The notes below the pieces were generated by a model. That model was not told where the DNA came from, made no database searches, and saw only the letters and a list, made by a program, of their open reading frames with translations. A DNA stretch of 60,233 bases from a virus. A program made the position numbers and the translations under genes. Below, piece after piece: positions 1-6,667 of the stretch. The stretch spans positions 1 to 60,233 of the IMG/VR virus record IMGVR_UViG_3300009428_000008; one strand, given 5' to 3'. Position 1 is the first letter of the stretch. Every line of letters starts with the position of its first letter.

Positions 1-13
1 AAAAATAAGAGTT

Positions 14-346
14 ATGTTAAATAAACAAAAAGTACAAGAATTTAGAACGGAATTTGAAAAAGCAGTTAAACAATTAGAGGAAGATTTTGGTGTAGCTATT
101 TCATTAGGTACAATTTCATTTAACGCCGATGAATTAAGAACTAAAATGACAGCTAGAGTAGGAAAAACGCAACCTCGATTATCAGCGGCAGATTTTTCAG
201 TTGGTGATGTAGTATTTATTAATCATAAAAAAATTGCTAATACTAGAACATTTGAAATCTTAAAGATTAATAATAAAAATGTTAAGGTTAGAGATAGAAA
301 TGATAATTCATTACTTACAGTTTCACCTTCATTATTAAGTAAATAA
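14..346 (+). CDS. Conserved small phage protein, function unknown
   Basis: A 110-residue protein that I do not assign to a named family. Residues 1-25 are charged and helix-forming; the middle holds SLGTISFNADELRTK, a pattern I recall from short proteins of marine T4-like phages; the C-terminal half (about 60-105) looks like a small beta barrel, with alternating hydrophobic residues around FSVGDVVFINHKK, possibly nucleic-acid binding. The start follows AGAGTTATG, the same GTTATG context used by seven early-type genes in this window. It is the first gene visible and may be part of an operon that begins upstream. Confidence 0.75.
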   Translation: MLNKQKVQEFRTEFEKAVKQLEEDFGVAISLGTISFNADELRTKMTARVGKTQPRLSAADFSVGDVVFINHKKIANTRTFEILKINNKNVKVRDRNDNSLLTVSPSLLSK

Positions 347-365
347 AAAGGCTTCCGGTAAATCG

Positions 366-397
366 CTTGGAGGAGCCAAGAAGCATTCGTATATTGA
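366..397 (+). promoter_or_regulatory. Host-type promoter, TTG-N20-TATATT, for the DUF932-like gene
   Basis: CTTG at 366-369 and TATATTGA at 390-397 are separated by exactly 20 bases, and TATATT is preceded by TTCG. This matches the Bacteroidota -33/-7 layout (TTTG, 19-21 bases, TAnnTTTG). The gene starts 44 bases further down. The CTTG lies in the loop of an imperfect hairpin (350-355 with 372-377). The same arrangement recurs at seven other sites in the window. Confidence 0.65.
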
Positions 398-440
398 CGG
401 TGCAATAAGAAAGTAATATTAATTAAAATAAATAAAAGTT

Positions 441-1274
441 ATGAGTCAAGATTTAATAGTAAACCCGTTAGAATTATCGCAAACAGCAAAATATCTAACA
501 AAAGAAATGATTAGGAATATGGCACCATCAGTATTTGCAATGAAGCCTTCAAGTGAAGTTTCAGAAAAATACACACACATTCCAACAGAAAGAGTAATTG
601 ATGATATGGAGTTATTAGGTTGGAAGCCAATTGAAGCTAAGCAGGTTCAAGCTCGTAAAGACTCTACAAAAGGATTTCAAAAACATTTACTAGTATTTAG
701 AAATAATGATGTTGTTATTAATGGTGAAGATGGTGATGTAGTTTACCCACAAATTATGCTTACAAATTCTCATGATGGGAAGAATTCATTTCAATTTCAA
801 GCAGGATTATATAGAATGATTTGCTCTAATGGATTAGTTATTGCAGATGAGTGCTTTGAAGATGTTAAAATGCGCCATATGGGTTATACATTTGAAGATT
901 TACAAATATTAATTAAAGATATGGTTGAAAAGCTACCACTAACGGTTGAATCTATGAATAAGATGAAAGCTATGGAGATGGAGCAAGAGCAAATATTATC
1001 ATTTGCTAAAGCAGCATTAAATACAAGATTTACGAAGAAGGAAATGAAGCGCATTGAGGTGGATTTAGATGAGTTAGTTTCTCCGGTTAGAAAAGAAGAC
1101 ACAGGAAAAGATCTTTGGTCGGTGTTTAATGTAGTTCAAGAAAAACTAATTGAAGGTGATTTTCAATATAGAGCAGGTGGAAAAGTTAGACAAGCTCGTG
1201 TTATAAAAAACTTCAAGCAAGATATGATTATCAATAAAAAATTGTTTAATGTAGCTTTGGAATATGCCTCATAA
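441..1274 (+). CDS. DUF932-like phage/plasmid protein
   Basis: A 277-residue protein resembling the DUF932 (phage/plasmid-like, TIGR03299-type) family, whose biochemical role is not established. Diagnostic stretches are the T-N-S-H-D-G block followed by FQFQAG, then M-I-C-S-N-G-L-V (about residues 107-134), with a beta-rich core before and a helical charged C-terminal third. The start is chosen for its AAAGTTATG context and its position 44 bases below a host-type promoter. The stop overlaps the next gene by 11 bases, so the two are probably translated together. Probably expressed early, judging by the promoter type. Confidence 0.75.
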   Translation: MSQDLIVNPLELSQTAKYLTKEMIRNMAPSVFAMKPSSEVSEKYTHIPTERVIDDMELLGWKPIEAKQVQARKDSTKGFQKHLLVFRNNDVVINGEDGDVVYPQIMLTNSHDGKNSFQFQAGLYRMICSNGLVIADECFEDVKMRHMGYTFEDLQILIKDMVEKLPLTVESMNKMKAMEMEQEQILSFAKAALNTRFTKKEMKRIEVDLDELVSPVRKEDTGKDLWSVFNVVQEKLIEGDFQYRAGGKVRQARVIKNFKQDMIINKKLFNVALEYAS

Positions 1275-1665
1275 AAATATAGTTTGGATGAATGGATCGT
1301 TTGATGTGCTTCATATTGGGCACATCAAACTTCTTCAAAGAGCAAGACAGATGGGCTTGCCGGTAATGATTGGAATTGGAACGGATGATTACTATCAGTC
1401 GGGTGAGAATGCTAATTCTAATCCACCCATAACTCCCCTAAAGGACAGGATTGAATTCCTAAAATCAATTAAATATATTGATGCAGTAGCAGCTTACGCT
1501 ACGGATGATGAGCTACTTACCGTAATTGCTGCTCACTCTCCTCGATATATGATGATTGCAGATGATTTGGGTGTTGGCTTTGAAGGACTTAAGGATGAAA
1601 TAATTGCTTCAAAAGGAGTTAAGGAAATAATTTATACTAAAGTTAATGGAACCCACAAAACGTGA
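1264..1665 (+). CDS. Nucleotidyltransferase of the cytidylyltransferase (HIGH) superfamily
   Basis: A 133-residue single-domain enzyme. Residues 10-20 read N-G-S-F-D-V-L-H-I-G-H, the canonical nucleotide-binding turn with the HIGH motif of the TagD / HldE C-domain / NMNAT superfamily. These enzymes transfer a nucleotidyl group from CTP or ATP to a phosphorylated substrate; the substrate cannot be told from sequence. Length fits TagD/RfaE-type domains (about 130 residues). It overlaps the DUF932-like gene by 11 bases. The stop codon is immediately followed by a TATTTATAA late-promoter motif. Confidence 0.8.
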   Translation: MPHKNIVWMNGSFDVLHIGHIKLLQRARQMGLPVMIGIGTDDYYQSGENANSNPPITPLKDRIEFLKSIKYIDAVAAYATDDELLTVIAAHSPRYMMIADDLGVGFEGLKDEIIASKGVKEIIYTKVNGTHKT

Positions 1666-1674
1666 TATTTATAA
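1666..1674 (+). promoter_or_regulatory. Late-type promoter motif TATTTATAA
   Basis: Exact 9-mer directly after the TGA of the nucleotidyltransferase gene, with its last base 16 bases before the next start. The string CGTGATATTTATAAC here recurs almost unchanged at 28956-28969 and 46041-46054, each time fused to the TGA of the upstream gene. Confidence 0.6.
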
Positions 1675-1689
1675 CTAAATCATAATACA

Positions 1690-2055
1690 ATGCCAACATA
1701 TCCCAGCTCATCATTAAATGGAAGTGGATCCATAGGTACGTCAGCAATGACGGCCGGAGTAACCTACACGTTTGAATTAGAAAATACACCGACGACAATT
1801 GGCTCGGTTGCTTACTTCACACTGGAGGCTAACTCAACTGCAAATCAAAATCTCACCGTACAAACCCCAATTGAGGGTGCCTTTGGCTCATTTCCTTCTT
1901 TCATTCGACCACATTCATTGGTAACTTCTTCATTTAATTTTTCCCTTTCTGTTAGTGAAACGGGAGGTGCATTTGAATTTACCCCAACACAAACAATTCC
2001 GGCAAATACTTACTATATTAAAACAACTGGGCGAATAGGATTGCAACTGTCATAA
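1690..2055 (+). CDS. Probable virion structural protein, beta-rich
   Basis: A 121-residue protein rich in Ser, Thr, Gly and Asn with alternating hydrophobic residues and almost no charge, typical of beta-sandwich phage decoration or tail-fibre-associated proteins. No catalytic motif is visible. It has its own TATTTATAA motif and an ACAATG start context like other late genes, and its composition resembles the virion protein at 59577-60038. It is an isolated late-type gene among early-type neighbours. No specific family recognised. Confidence 0.65.
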   Translation: MPTYPSSSLNGSGSIGTSAMTAGVTYTFELENTPTTIGSVAYFTLEANSTANQNLTVQTPIEGAFGSFPSFIRPHSLVTSSFNFSLSVSETGGAFEFTPTQTIPANTYYIKTTGRIGLQLS

Positions 2056-2125
2056 TATATACGTATGTATAGATGCTATAATGTTAAAAGGAGAAGTTTC
2101 GAGATCCCTCTATTAAATAAAAATT

Positions 2126-2545
2126 ATGAAATACTTTAAAAAAATACAAGAAACTCTACTATATTATGATTTTCAACCTCTGTTGTTTTTTTGGATTTTT
2201 AGTGATATTTTAAATAATCAAGTTCTATGGACTAGTTTATCTTATTGGGAAGTTGCGGGTCAACCTTATACTTATTGGTTGTATTTTACTTATCTTATTG
2301 TTAGTATATCTATGATGGTATTTATACATAACATTAAATGGTTATCACGATTTGTTTCCGTTTATCTTACGCTTTATTTATTTTCAACAATAAGGTATTT
2401 AGTAAACATTTTTAATAATGATGAAATTTTTGATGTTACGGATTTTAAAAACATTTTAATAACTTGTTTTTATGCTTTTATGTGGGGTTGGATACTATTT
2501 AAGCTTAAAAAAGAATTATTACATAAGACATTAAACAATGAATGA
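2126..2545 (+). CDS. Polytopic membrane protein, function unknown
   Basis: A 139-residue protein with about four hydrophobic segments: near residues 15-30 (rich in F, L and W), 48-68 (Y-W-L-Y-F-T-Y-L-I-V-S-I-S), 75-95 and 110-130. The two ends are charged. It overlaps the following coiled-coil membrane protein by 8 bases, so the pair could work together at the inner membrane; a lysis role (holin) is possible but unproven. A weak promoter-like sequence (aTTG at 2040-2043, then TATGTATA at 2064-2071) lies upstream. Confidence 0.65.
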   Translation: MKYFKKIQETLLYYDFQPLLFFWIFSDILNNQVLWTSLSYWEVAGQPYTYWLYFTYLIVSISMMVFIHNIKWLSRFVSVYLTLYLFSTIRYLVNIFNNDEIFDVTDFKNILITCFYAFMWGWILFKLKKELLHKTLNNE

Positions 2546-2846
2546 AAACTTAACAACTATAATAATTACCTTTTTAACAGTTGTCACAGGAGCAGGTGCT
2601 TGGAAGTTTTATGAATTTATGGTACGTAATAGACGTGAAAAAGAAAAAGAAGTATTAACAGAGCAAACCGTCTATAGAGATGATCTTAAAAAAAGAGTTG
2701 AAATACTAGAAAGGGATAAAGATGATTATCAAAGAACAATATTAGACATGAGTACCCAGCTAGCAGCAATTAATGTTAAAGTTGAGTTTTTACAAAAAGA
2801 AAATGAACGTTTGAATTGGACTGTTAAAAACGGAAAAGGTTACTAA
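2538..2846 (+). CDS. Small protein with N-terminal membrane anchor and coiled coil
   Basis: A 102-residue protein. Residues 5-22 form one transmembrane segment (TTIIITFLTVVTGAGAW); residues 30-95 are strongly charged with heptad-spaced hydrophobics, predicting a long coiled coil facing one side of the membrane. Such architecture is seen in phage spanin-like or holin-associated proteins, but no lipobox or lysis motif is visible. It overlaps the upstream membrane-protein gene by 8 bases and is followed one base later by a zinc-ribbon gene. Confidence 0.7.
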   Translation: MNENLTTIIITFLTVVTGAGAWKFYEFMVRNRREKEKEVLTEQTVYRDDLKKRVEILERDKDDYQRTILDMSTQLAAINVKVEFLQKENERLNWTVKNGKGY

Positions 2847-2847
2847 T

Positions 2848-3039
2848 ATGGGACATAAGGTATTTATTCGTCACACATATATTTATAAATGCTCAGATAA
2901 AAAATGTGAGGGAGAATGGAAAATAAATGAAGCCGATAAGATTGAAAAATTAAGATGTCCACACTGTGGAAAACAAGATGTTGTAGAATATGTTTTTGTT
3001 GATCAGAGAGAAAAGTACATTAAAAAATGGGGTAATTAA
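2848..3039 (+). CDS. Small zinc-ribbon protein
   Basis: A 63-residue protein with four cysteines in a ribbon arrangement: C15 and C20 (C-x4-C in YKCSDKKCEG) and C37 and C40 (CPHCGK). The rest is short beta strands. It is probably a zinc-stabilised nucleic-acid or protein-binding module; no enzymatic domain is present. The start lies one base after the previous stop, indicating the same operon. A copy of the 9-mer TATTTATAA occurs inside this gene at 2880-2888 but encodes conserved-looking residues and is judged coincidental. Confidence 0.75.
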   Translation: MGHKVFIRHTYIYKCSDKKCEGEWKINEADKIEKLRCPHCGKQDVVEYVFVDQREKYIKKWGN

Positions 3040-3056
3040 AAATACCCACAAAAATG

Positions 3057-3088
3057 GTTGGTTTCCCAAATAATTATTCGTATATTTA
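3057..3088 (+). promoter_or_regulatory. Host-type promoter, TTG-N20-TATATT, for uvsE
   Basis: GTTG at 3057-3060, exactly 20 bases, then TATATTTA at 3081-3088, preceded by TTCG. The gene starts 39 bases below. Only ATC, not ATAA, follows TATATTT, so it is not a TATTTATAA site. Confidence 0.65.
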
Positions 3089-3126
3089 TCGAGTAAATAA
3101 GATTGTTTAATTAAAAAATAAAGGTT

Positions 3127-4023
3127 ATGAATTTAGGATACGCTTGCATCAACACTGCACTAAGTGCCAACAAAATTATGACAAATCGTACAATGCGTCG
3201 AAAAACATTCGATGCCCAAGGTATTGATTATGTCTCGGATCTAGCATTACTTAATGTTAAAGATCTTAAAACTATTGTTCAATGGAACAATGAAATGAAA
3301 ATTAAATTATTTAGATTATCTAGTCAAATATTTCCATGGTCTGATGAGTATGATGTTAAAACTCTTAAAGATTATAAGGAAATATCTAAAATAATGTTAG
3401 AGGTAGGTAGAATTGCTAAAGATGGAGGTCAACGTCTTACCATGCACCCAGGTCCTTATAATTGCTTAGCATCACCAACACAGAAGGTAGTCGATAAAAC
3501 TGTTCGTGAATTAAATTTCCATAGCGAACAATTCAATATGATGGGATATGATCCTTCCCCTTACAATAAAATTAACATTCATGTTGGAGGCGCATATGGT
3601 GATAAAAAATTAACATTGGCGCGTTTTGTGCGGAATTTTAGTTTATTGAGTAACGACGCTAAAAAACGCTTAGTTATTGAAAATGATGACAGTCCCAACG
3701 AATATTCTGTTAAAGATTTATTTGATGGTATTTTCCAAAATATAGGTATTCCAATTACATTTGATTATTTCCACCATAAATTTAATACTGGTGATCTTAC
3801 TGAAGAGCAAGCTTTAAAAATGGCATCTATTACATGGCCTGAGGGAATTGCTCAATGTTGTCATTATTCTGAAAGTAGAAGGAAAGAAATGTTAGATGAA
3901 TCCATAAGACCTCAAGCCCACTCAGATTTAATTTATGAAAAGATTCAAACTTATGGACTTGAACCTGATATTGTTATTGAAGCTAAAATGAAAGAACAAG
4001 CAATTTTCAAAAGACCAATATAA
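3127..4023 (+). CDS. uvsE: UV damage endonuclease (UvdE/UvsE family)
   Basis: A 298-residue TIM-barrel metalloenzyme of the UVDE family, which nicks DNA 5' of UV photoproducts in an ATP-independent excision pathway. Supporting motifs: N-terminal L-G-Y-A-C-I-N (2-8), the F-R-L-S-S-Q-I-F-P strand (about 62-70), R-L-T-M-H-P-G-P (about 102-109), I-N-I-H-V-G-G-A-Y-G-D-K (about 149-160), L-V-I-E-N-D-D (about 179-185), and T-F-D-Y-F-H-H-K (about 199-206), giving the His/Glu/Asp metal ligands of the family. Length is typical. It has its own host-type promoter and an AAAGGTTATG start. It probably protects phage DNA in sunlit water. Confidence 0.9.
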   Translation: MNLGYACINTALSANKIMTNRTMRRKTFDAQGIDYVSDLALLNVKDLKTIVQWNNEMKIKLFRLSSQIFPWSDEYDVKTLKDYKEISKIMLEVGRIAKDGGQRLTMHPGPYNCLASPTQKVVDKTVRELNFHSEQFNMMGYDPSPYNKINIHVGGAYGDKKLTLARFVRNFSLLSNDAKKRLVIENDDSPNEYSVKDLFDGIFQNIGIPITFDYFHHKFNTGDLTEEQALKMASITWPEGIAQCCHYSESRRKEMLDESIRPQAHSDLIYEKIQTYGLEPDIVIEAKMKEQAIFKRPI

Positions 4024-4055
4024 TTTGGATTTCTAATAATCTATTCGTATATTAT
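4024..4055 (+). promoter_or_regulatory. Host-type promoter, TTTG-N20-TATATT
   Basis: A perfect TTTG at 4024-4027 directly after the uvsE stop, 20 bases, then TATATTAT at 4048-4055 preceded by TTCG. The next gene starts 19 bases below with an AAAGTTATG context. This is the best single match to the Bacteroidota -33 box in the window. Confidence 0.7.
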
Positions 4056-4073
4056 AGTAAATAAATAAAAGTT

Positions 4074-4271
4074 ATGAACACAGTTAAAAATGAATTCCTA
4101 TTAAACGCAACAACTAACGATATGTTAGAGTTTGCCCAATTAGTTGGGAAAGTTGAAAATTCAGGGTTATTAGTAGAAATAATCCATACATCCTTAAAAG
4201 AAATTAAAAACAACCCAAAGACCTCTCCTTTACTTGCTTTACAAATTGCAGTTGAGGATTGGGATTTATAA
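4074..4271 (+). CDS. Small hypothetical protein
   Basis: A 65-residue, mostly helical acidic protein with no recognised domain. The start is supported by the AAAGTTATG context and by the perfect host-type promoter just upstream. It is followed 10 bases later by another short gene with the same start context, suggesting a two-gene early operon ending in the tRNA cluster. Confidence 0.6.
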   Translation: MNTVKNEFLLNATTNDMLEFAQLVGKVENSGLLVEIIHTSLKEIKNNPKTSPLLALQIAVEDWDL

Positions 4272-4281
4272 AAAAAAAGTT

Positions 4282-4455
4282 ATGAATATTACAAAAGAAC
4301 AAGAAGAATCAAGTACACCCATTACTCAAGAAGAAATGACTGCTAATTATGATGGATGGTGGAATAGTTTAACAGATAAAGACAAAGAAAAATTATTTGA
4401 AGAACAAGAACAAGCAGAAAAACACTTTAACAATCTTCCTACCTCTAAAAAATAA
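4282..4455 (+). CDS. Small acidic hypothetical protein
   Basis: A 57-residue highly charged helical protein (many Glu, Lys, Gln). The ATG at 4282 is preferred over an in-frame ATG at 4234 because it carries the AAAAAGTTATG context used repeatedly here and avoids a 38-base overlap with the previous gene. No domain recognised. The tRNA genes begin six bases after its stop. Confidence 0.6.
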   Translation: MNITKEQEESSTPITQEEMTANYDGWWNSLTDKDKEKLFEEQEQAEKHFNNLPTSKK

Positions 4456-4461
4456 ACTAAT

Positions 4462-4550
4462 GCCGCTGTGGTGGAATTGGTAGACACGAGGGACTTAAAA
4501 TCCCTTGGACAGATATGTCCGTGACGGTTCGAGCCCGTCCAGCGGTACCA
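4462..4550 (+). tRNA. tRNA-Leu (anticodon UAA), CCA encoded
   Basis: A type II tRNA of 89 bases. Acceptor GCCGCTG (4462-4468) pairs with CAGCGGT (4540-4546, one G-T wobble), followed by discriminator A and an encoded CCA. The anticodon loop CTTAAAA gives anticodon TAA for UUA codons. The long variable arm is GGAC/GTCC, and the T arm is GACGG-TTCGAGC-CCGTC. UUA is the dominant leucine codon in this AT-rich genome, so the tRNA fits phage codon use. Confidence 0.95.
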
Positions 4551-4575
4551 ACCCCCAAAATGTTGTTTGACTTAC

Positions 4576-4649
4576 GGACCAATAGCTCAGATGGATAGAG
4601 CATCGCCCTTCTAAGGCGACGGTCAAAGGTTCGAGTCCTTTTTGGTTCA
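4576..4649 (+). tRNA. tRNA-Arg (anticodon UCU)
   Basis: A standard 74-base cloverleaf: acceptor GGACCAA with TTGGTTC (one G-T), D stem GCTC/GAGC, anticodon stem TCGCC/GGCGA with loop CTTCTAA (anticodon TCT, reads AGA), T arm AAAGG-TTCGAGT-CCTTT, discriminator A. CCA is not encoded, unlike in the neighbouring tRNA-Leu. AGA is the favoured arginine codon here. Confidence 0.93.
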
Positions 4650-4655
4650 CTACAC

Positions 4656-4732
4656 AGGTATGTATCTCCTCAAGCTTATATCTTGTAGAAAGAGTAATTG
4701 GTTACATAAGAGTTCGAGTCTCTTCTTACCTA
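4656..4732 (+). tRNA. tRNA-like element with intact T arm, anticodon uncertain (possible pseudo-tRNA)
   Basis: Bases 4708-4724 form a perfect T arm (AAGAG-TTCGAGT-CTCTT). AGGTATG (4656-4662) pairs with CTTACCT (4725-4731) except for one T-T mismatch, giving an acceptor stem. Between them a normal D arm and anticodon arm cannot be folded. CAAG-CTTATAT-CTTG (4671-4685) could be an anticodon arm with TAT (Ile, AUA), while GTAA-TTGG-TTAC (4694-4705) looks like a D loop in the wrong place. TGTAGA (4684-4689) also pairs with TCTACA (4735-4740). Either a decayed or rearranged tRNA or an unusual fold. Confidence 0.4.
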
Positions 4733-4747
4733 CATCTACACACTACA

Positions 4748-4782
4748 TGCGTTTTAAGCGCAATTTTATGCGTTTTAACGCA
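4748..4782 (+). repeat. Two near-identical short inverted repeats
   Basis: TGCGTTTTAAGCGCA (4748-4762) and TGCGTTTTAACGCA (4769-4782) are imperfect direct copies, six bases apart. The second is a perfect palindrome with 6-base arms and a TT centre. They lie between the tRNA cluster and a terminator-like hairpin and could be tRNA-processing or protein-binding sites. No other function is visible. Confidence 0.5.
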
Positions 4783-4809
4783 CCAACCCCCCACGATCAC
4801 CACAATCAT

Positions 4810-4848
4810 CCACTATAGTATTTAACAATATTGTACGTGGATTTTTTT
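4810..4848 (+). terminator. Possible terminator after the tRNA cluster
   Basis: CCAC (4810-4813) pairs with GTGG (4837-4840), with GTA/TAC as a second short pairing inside, followed by a run of seven T at 4842-4848. The stem is interrupted by a four-base bulge, so it is weak, but its position at the end of the tRNA operon and the T run support it. Confidence 0.45.
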
Positions 4849-4873
4849 ATTTATAGATTATTTGGATTATTAG

Positions 4874-4882
4874 TATTTATAA
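4874..4882 (+). promoter_or_regulatory. Late-type promoter motif TATTTATAA
   Basis: Exact 9-mer in the gap after the tRNA cluster, with its last base 39 bases before the next start. It has no TTG box at the 20-base distance. The intergenic stretch 4733-4920 otherwise holds only the inverted repeats and the weak terminator. Confidence 0.5.
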
Positions 4883-4920
4883 CATATATTACATGGTTTA
4901 AACAATTAATTTTATAATAA

Positions 4921-5103
4921 ATGGGACACTACGAAGATGTTATTTATTTTGTATATGAAGAAGTTGAAAGGTTAGGATTAAAAGATGAATTTTCTAAAGA
5001 AATGAAGAAGATGAATAATCAAACCAAACATAAATATAAAAGCATGAATGAAAAGTATGAGTATGCTCTTCATAAAATTAAATATGGGGAGAAATATAAA
5101 TAA
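4921..5103 (+). CDS. Small charged hypothetical protein
   Basis: A 60-residue Lys/Glu-rich helical protein (E-E-V-E-R-L-G-L-K and K-M-N-N-Q-T-K-H-K-Y-K stretches). No family recognised. Its stop overlaps the start of the following gene by one base (TAATG), so the two are translationally coupled. Confidence 0.65.
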   Translation: MGHYEDVIYFVYEEVERLGLKDEFSKEMKKMNNQTKHKYKSMNEKYEYALHKIKYGEKYK

Positions 5104-5531
5104 TGATTGATGTTAATGACATATTTAGCTTATTCCCTAATAGTGGGAGTAAAAAAGAAGAAGTAATTGAGGATATTGTTGAAATAACATCCTCCCCAAA
5201 ATACTGGTTAGGTATGCATAAAAAACTAGTACTTAATCATATCAATTTTAAAAAGAAGGCACTTAAATTTTTTAAAGAATCTAATCATGAATTAGATATT
5301 GAAGATGTTAAAAAAGCTGGAGAGTTTGTTGCTTATAACAAAGCTTGGTATTACATTAAAAAAATTGATATGAGTAATGAAAATCATATTTTAAATATAA
5401 TTGAATATGGTGATGATATTCTAGAAACTTCTTTAGAACTATCAATCAAATACTTCCAGGACATTGAGGAGTATGAAAAGTGCGCCCATTTATTAAAAAT
5501 ACTAAAAAAATCTCAAGAATTCCACCTCTAA
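5103..5531 (+). CDS. Hypothetical helical protein
   Basis: A 142-residue all-helical protein without recognised motif; helices near residues 38-62, 65-85 and 95-140 with regular hydrophobic spacing. TAATG coupling to the 60-residue protein upstream suggests a functional pair. A late-type motif lies in front of the pair. No enzymatic signature. Confidence 0.65.
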   Translation: MIDVNDIFSLFPNSGSKKEEVIEDIVEITSSPKYWLGMHKKLVLNHINFKKKALKFFKESNHELDIEDVKKAGEFVAYNKAWYYIKKIDMSNENHILNIIEYGDDILETSLELSIKYFQDIEEYEKCAHLLKILKKSQEFHL

Positions 5532-5556
5532 ACTTGGATATTAAAAAAACTTTGGG

Positions 5557-5571
5557 TACCTTGGAGGTACA
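5557..5571 (+). other. Short hairpin with TTGG in the loop
   Basis: GTACC (5557-5561) and GGTAC (5567-5571) form a 5-bp stem around TTGGA, followed by AGGTTTTA. It may be a weak terminator for the upstream pair, or part of a promoter: the CTTGG of the loop resembles the -33 boxes at 366 and 42933, which also sit in hairpin loops, but the nearest TATTTA lies only 18 bases on. Confidence 0.35.
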
Positions 5572-5683
5572 GGTTTTAAAGATATTTAGGAAAATATGAG
5601 GATTAAGAGATTATGATGATAGGTAGGATGGGTGGTGGAGTTATTGTATATTGGGGTAATATATAAAATAAATACAAAACATT

Positions 5684-5878
5684 ATGGCATTTAGAAACAA
5701 AGAATTGGTTGACAGAGGATTTACAAACATTAAATCCCAGGTTAAAACTCTAGATCTTACAGTAGCTCGTGGAGGGGGAAGTATAGAGGATTTTAGAAAA
5801 GAGATAAAAAGATTATATAATAAAATTGAAGATTTAGAAACTCTAGTTGAAAGAGAATCATCACATATTAACGGATAA
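5684..5878 (+). CDS. Small coiled-coil protein
   Basis: A 64-residue protein. Residues 12-28 contain T-N-I-K-S-Q-V-K-T-L-D-L, then a glycine-rich turn R-G-G-G-S, then a helix (35-60) with heptads typical of a short coiled coil (L-Y-N-K-I-E-D-L-E-T-L-V). Function unknown. TATATTGG at 5647-5654 upstream resembles the -7 boxes of the window but lacks a TTG partner. Confidence 0.65.
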   Translation: MAFRNKELVDRGFTNIKSQVKTLDLTVARGGGSIEDFRKEIKRLYNKIEDLETLVERESSHING

Positions 5879-5893
5879 TACAAAATAAAAGTT

Positions 5894-6667
5894 ATGAAGC
5901 TAACAGCAGAACAAATCCAAATGAATTGGGTAGAATTTCTATCTAATATTGAAACTTATATAACAGGTAAGCGTAAAAAACAATTACTTGATTTTTATAA
6001 CAAGTATGGAGAGAGAATTATGATGATGCCCGCATCTCATAAAAAAGAATACCATTCTGCATTCCCAGGTGGTTATGTAGATCATGTTAATAGAGTTGTT
6101 AAAGCATCTTTATCTATGTCAGGTCTTTGGGAAGGTTTTGGTTGTGATATGACTACATTTACTACTGAAGAGTTAGTATTTTCAGCAATCAATCATGATT
6201 TAGGTAAAATCGGTGATAATGAACATGAAGCTTATATACCCCAAACAGATAAATGGAGAAAGGATAAGTTAGGTGAAGATTATACATTTAATAAAAAATT
6301 AGCTTTCGCATCAGTTCCAGATCGTGGTTTATTTCTTCTTCAAGAACATGGCATATCATATACATTTAATGAGATGATTGGTATCCAAACACATGATGGT
6401 TTGTACGACTCAGCAAATGATAAATATTTAAAAGGGTGGATGCCAGAGCAAAAACCACGTACTTCTCTTCCATTTATTTTACATCAGGCCGATATGTTAG
6501 CAGCTAGGATTGAATTTGAGGTTGAATGGTTACCTAAATTTAAAAATAATGTGGATACCTCAAACTCAAATTTTACATTGAATAATAATAAAAAATCATC
6601 AGTTAAAAATAAAGCATTAAGTTCTATTCAAAGTGAAGGTTTAAAAAATATATTTGATAAATTATGA
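5894..6667 (+). CDS. HD-domain metal-dependent phosphohydrolase
   Basis: A 257-residue predicted hydrolase of the HD superfamily, acting on nucleotides or nucleic acids with divalent metals. The signature His and Asp residues are in order: H64 in G-Y-V-D-H-V-N-R, H101-D102 in I-N-H-D-L-G-K, H167 in Q-T-H-D-G and D200 in H-Q-A-D-M-L-A. Spacing resembles the HD domain of YhaM-type 3'-5' exoribonucleases, but no OB domain is fused. It has an AAAGTTATG start, and its stop overlaps the next start (ATGA). It may take part in nucleotide salvage or RNA turnover; the substrate is not determinable. Confidence 0.85.
   Translation: MKLTAEQIQMNWVEFLSNIETYITGKRKKQLLDFYNKYGERIMMMPASHKKEYHSAFPGGYVDHVNRVVKASLSMSGLWEGFGCDMTTFTTEELVFSAINHDLGKIGDNEHEAYIPQTDKWRKDKLGEDYTFNKKLAFASVPDRGLFLLQEHGISYTFNEMIGIQTHDGLYDSANDKYLKGWMPEQKPRTSLPFILHQADMLAARIEFEVEWLPKFKNNVDTSNSNFTLNNNKKSSVKNKALSSIQSEGLKNIFDKL

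Noticed and set aside
348-416. A 22-codon stretch after the first gene (K-A-S-G-K-S-L-G-G-A-K-K...) that looks coding in the +1 frame, suggesting a frameshift extension over AAATAA.
   Set aside because: It has no start of its own, contains the CTTG-N20-TATATT promoter of the next gene, and nothing supports a programmed shift beyond an A-rich stop region. It remains a possibility worth an alignment check only.
2041-2071. A ninth host-type promoter (aTTG-N20-TATGTATA) before the membrane-protein genes.
   Set aside because: The -7 box has lost the TATATT core and the -33 box lies partly in the upstream gene; too weak to list.
2880-2888. A copy of the late motif TATTTATAA.
   Set aside because: It lies inside the zinc-ribbon gene, codes for part of Y-I-Y-K-C, and no gene starts within 200 bases downstream.
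4234-4281. Upstream ATG for the small acidic protein.
   Set aside because: The ATG at 4282 carries the conserved AAAGTTATG context and avoids overlap.
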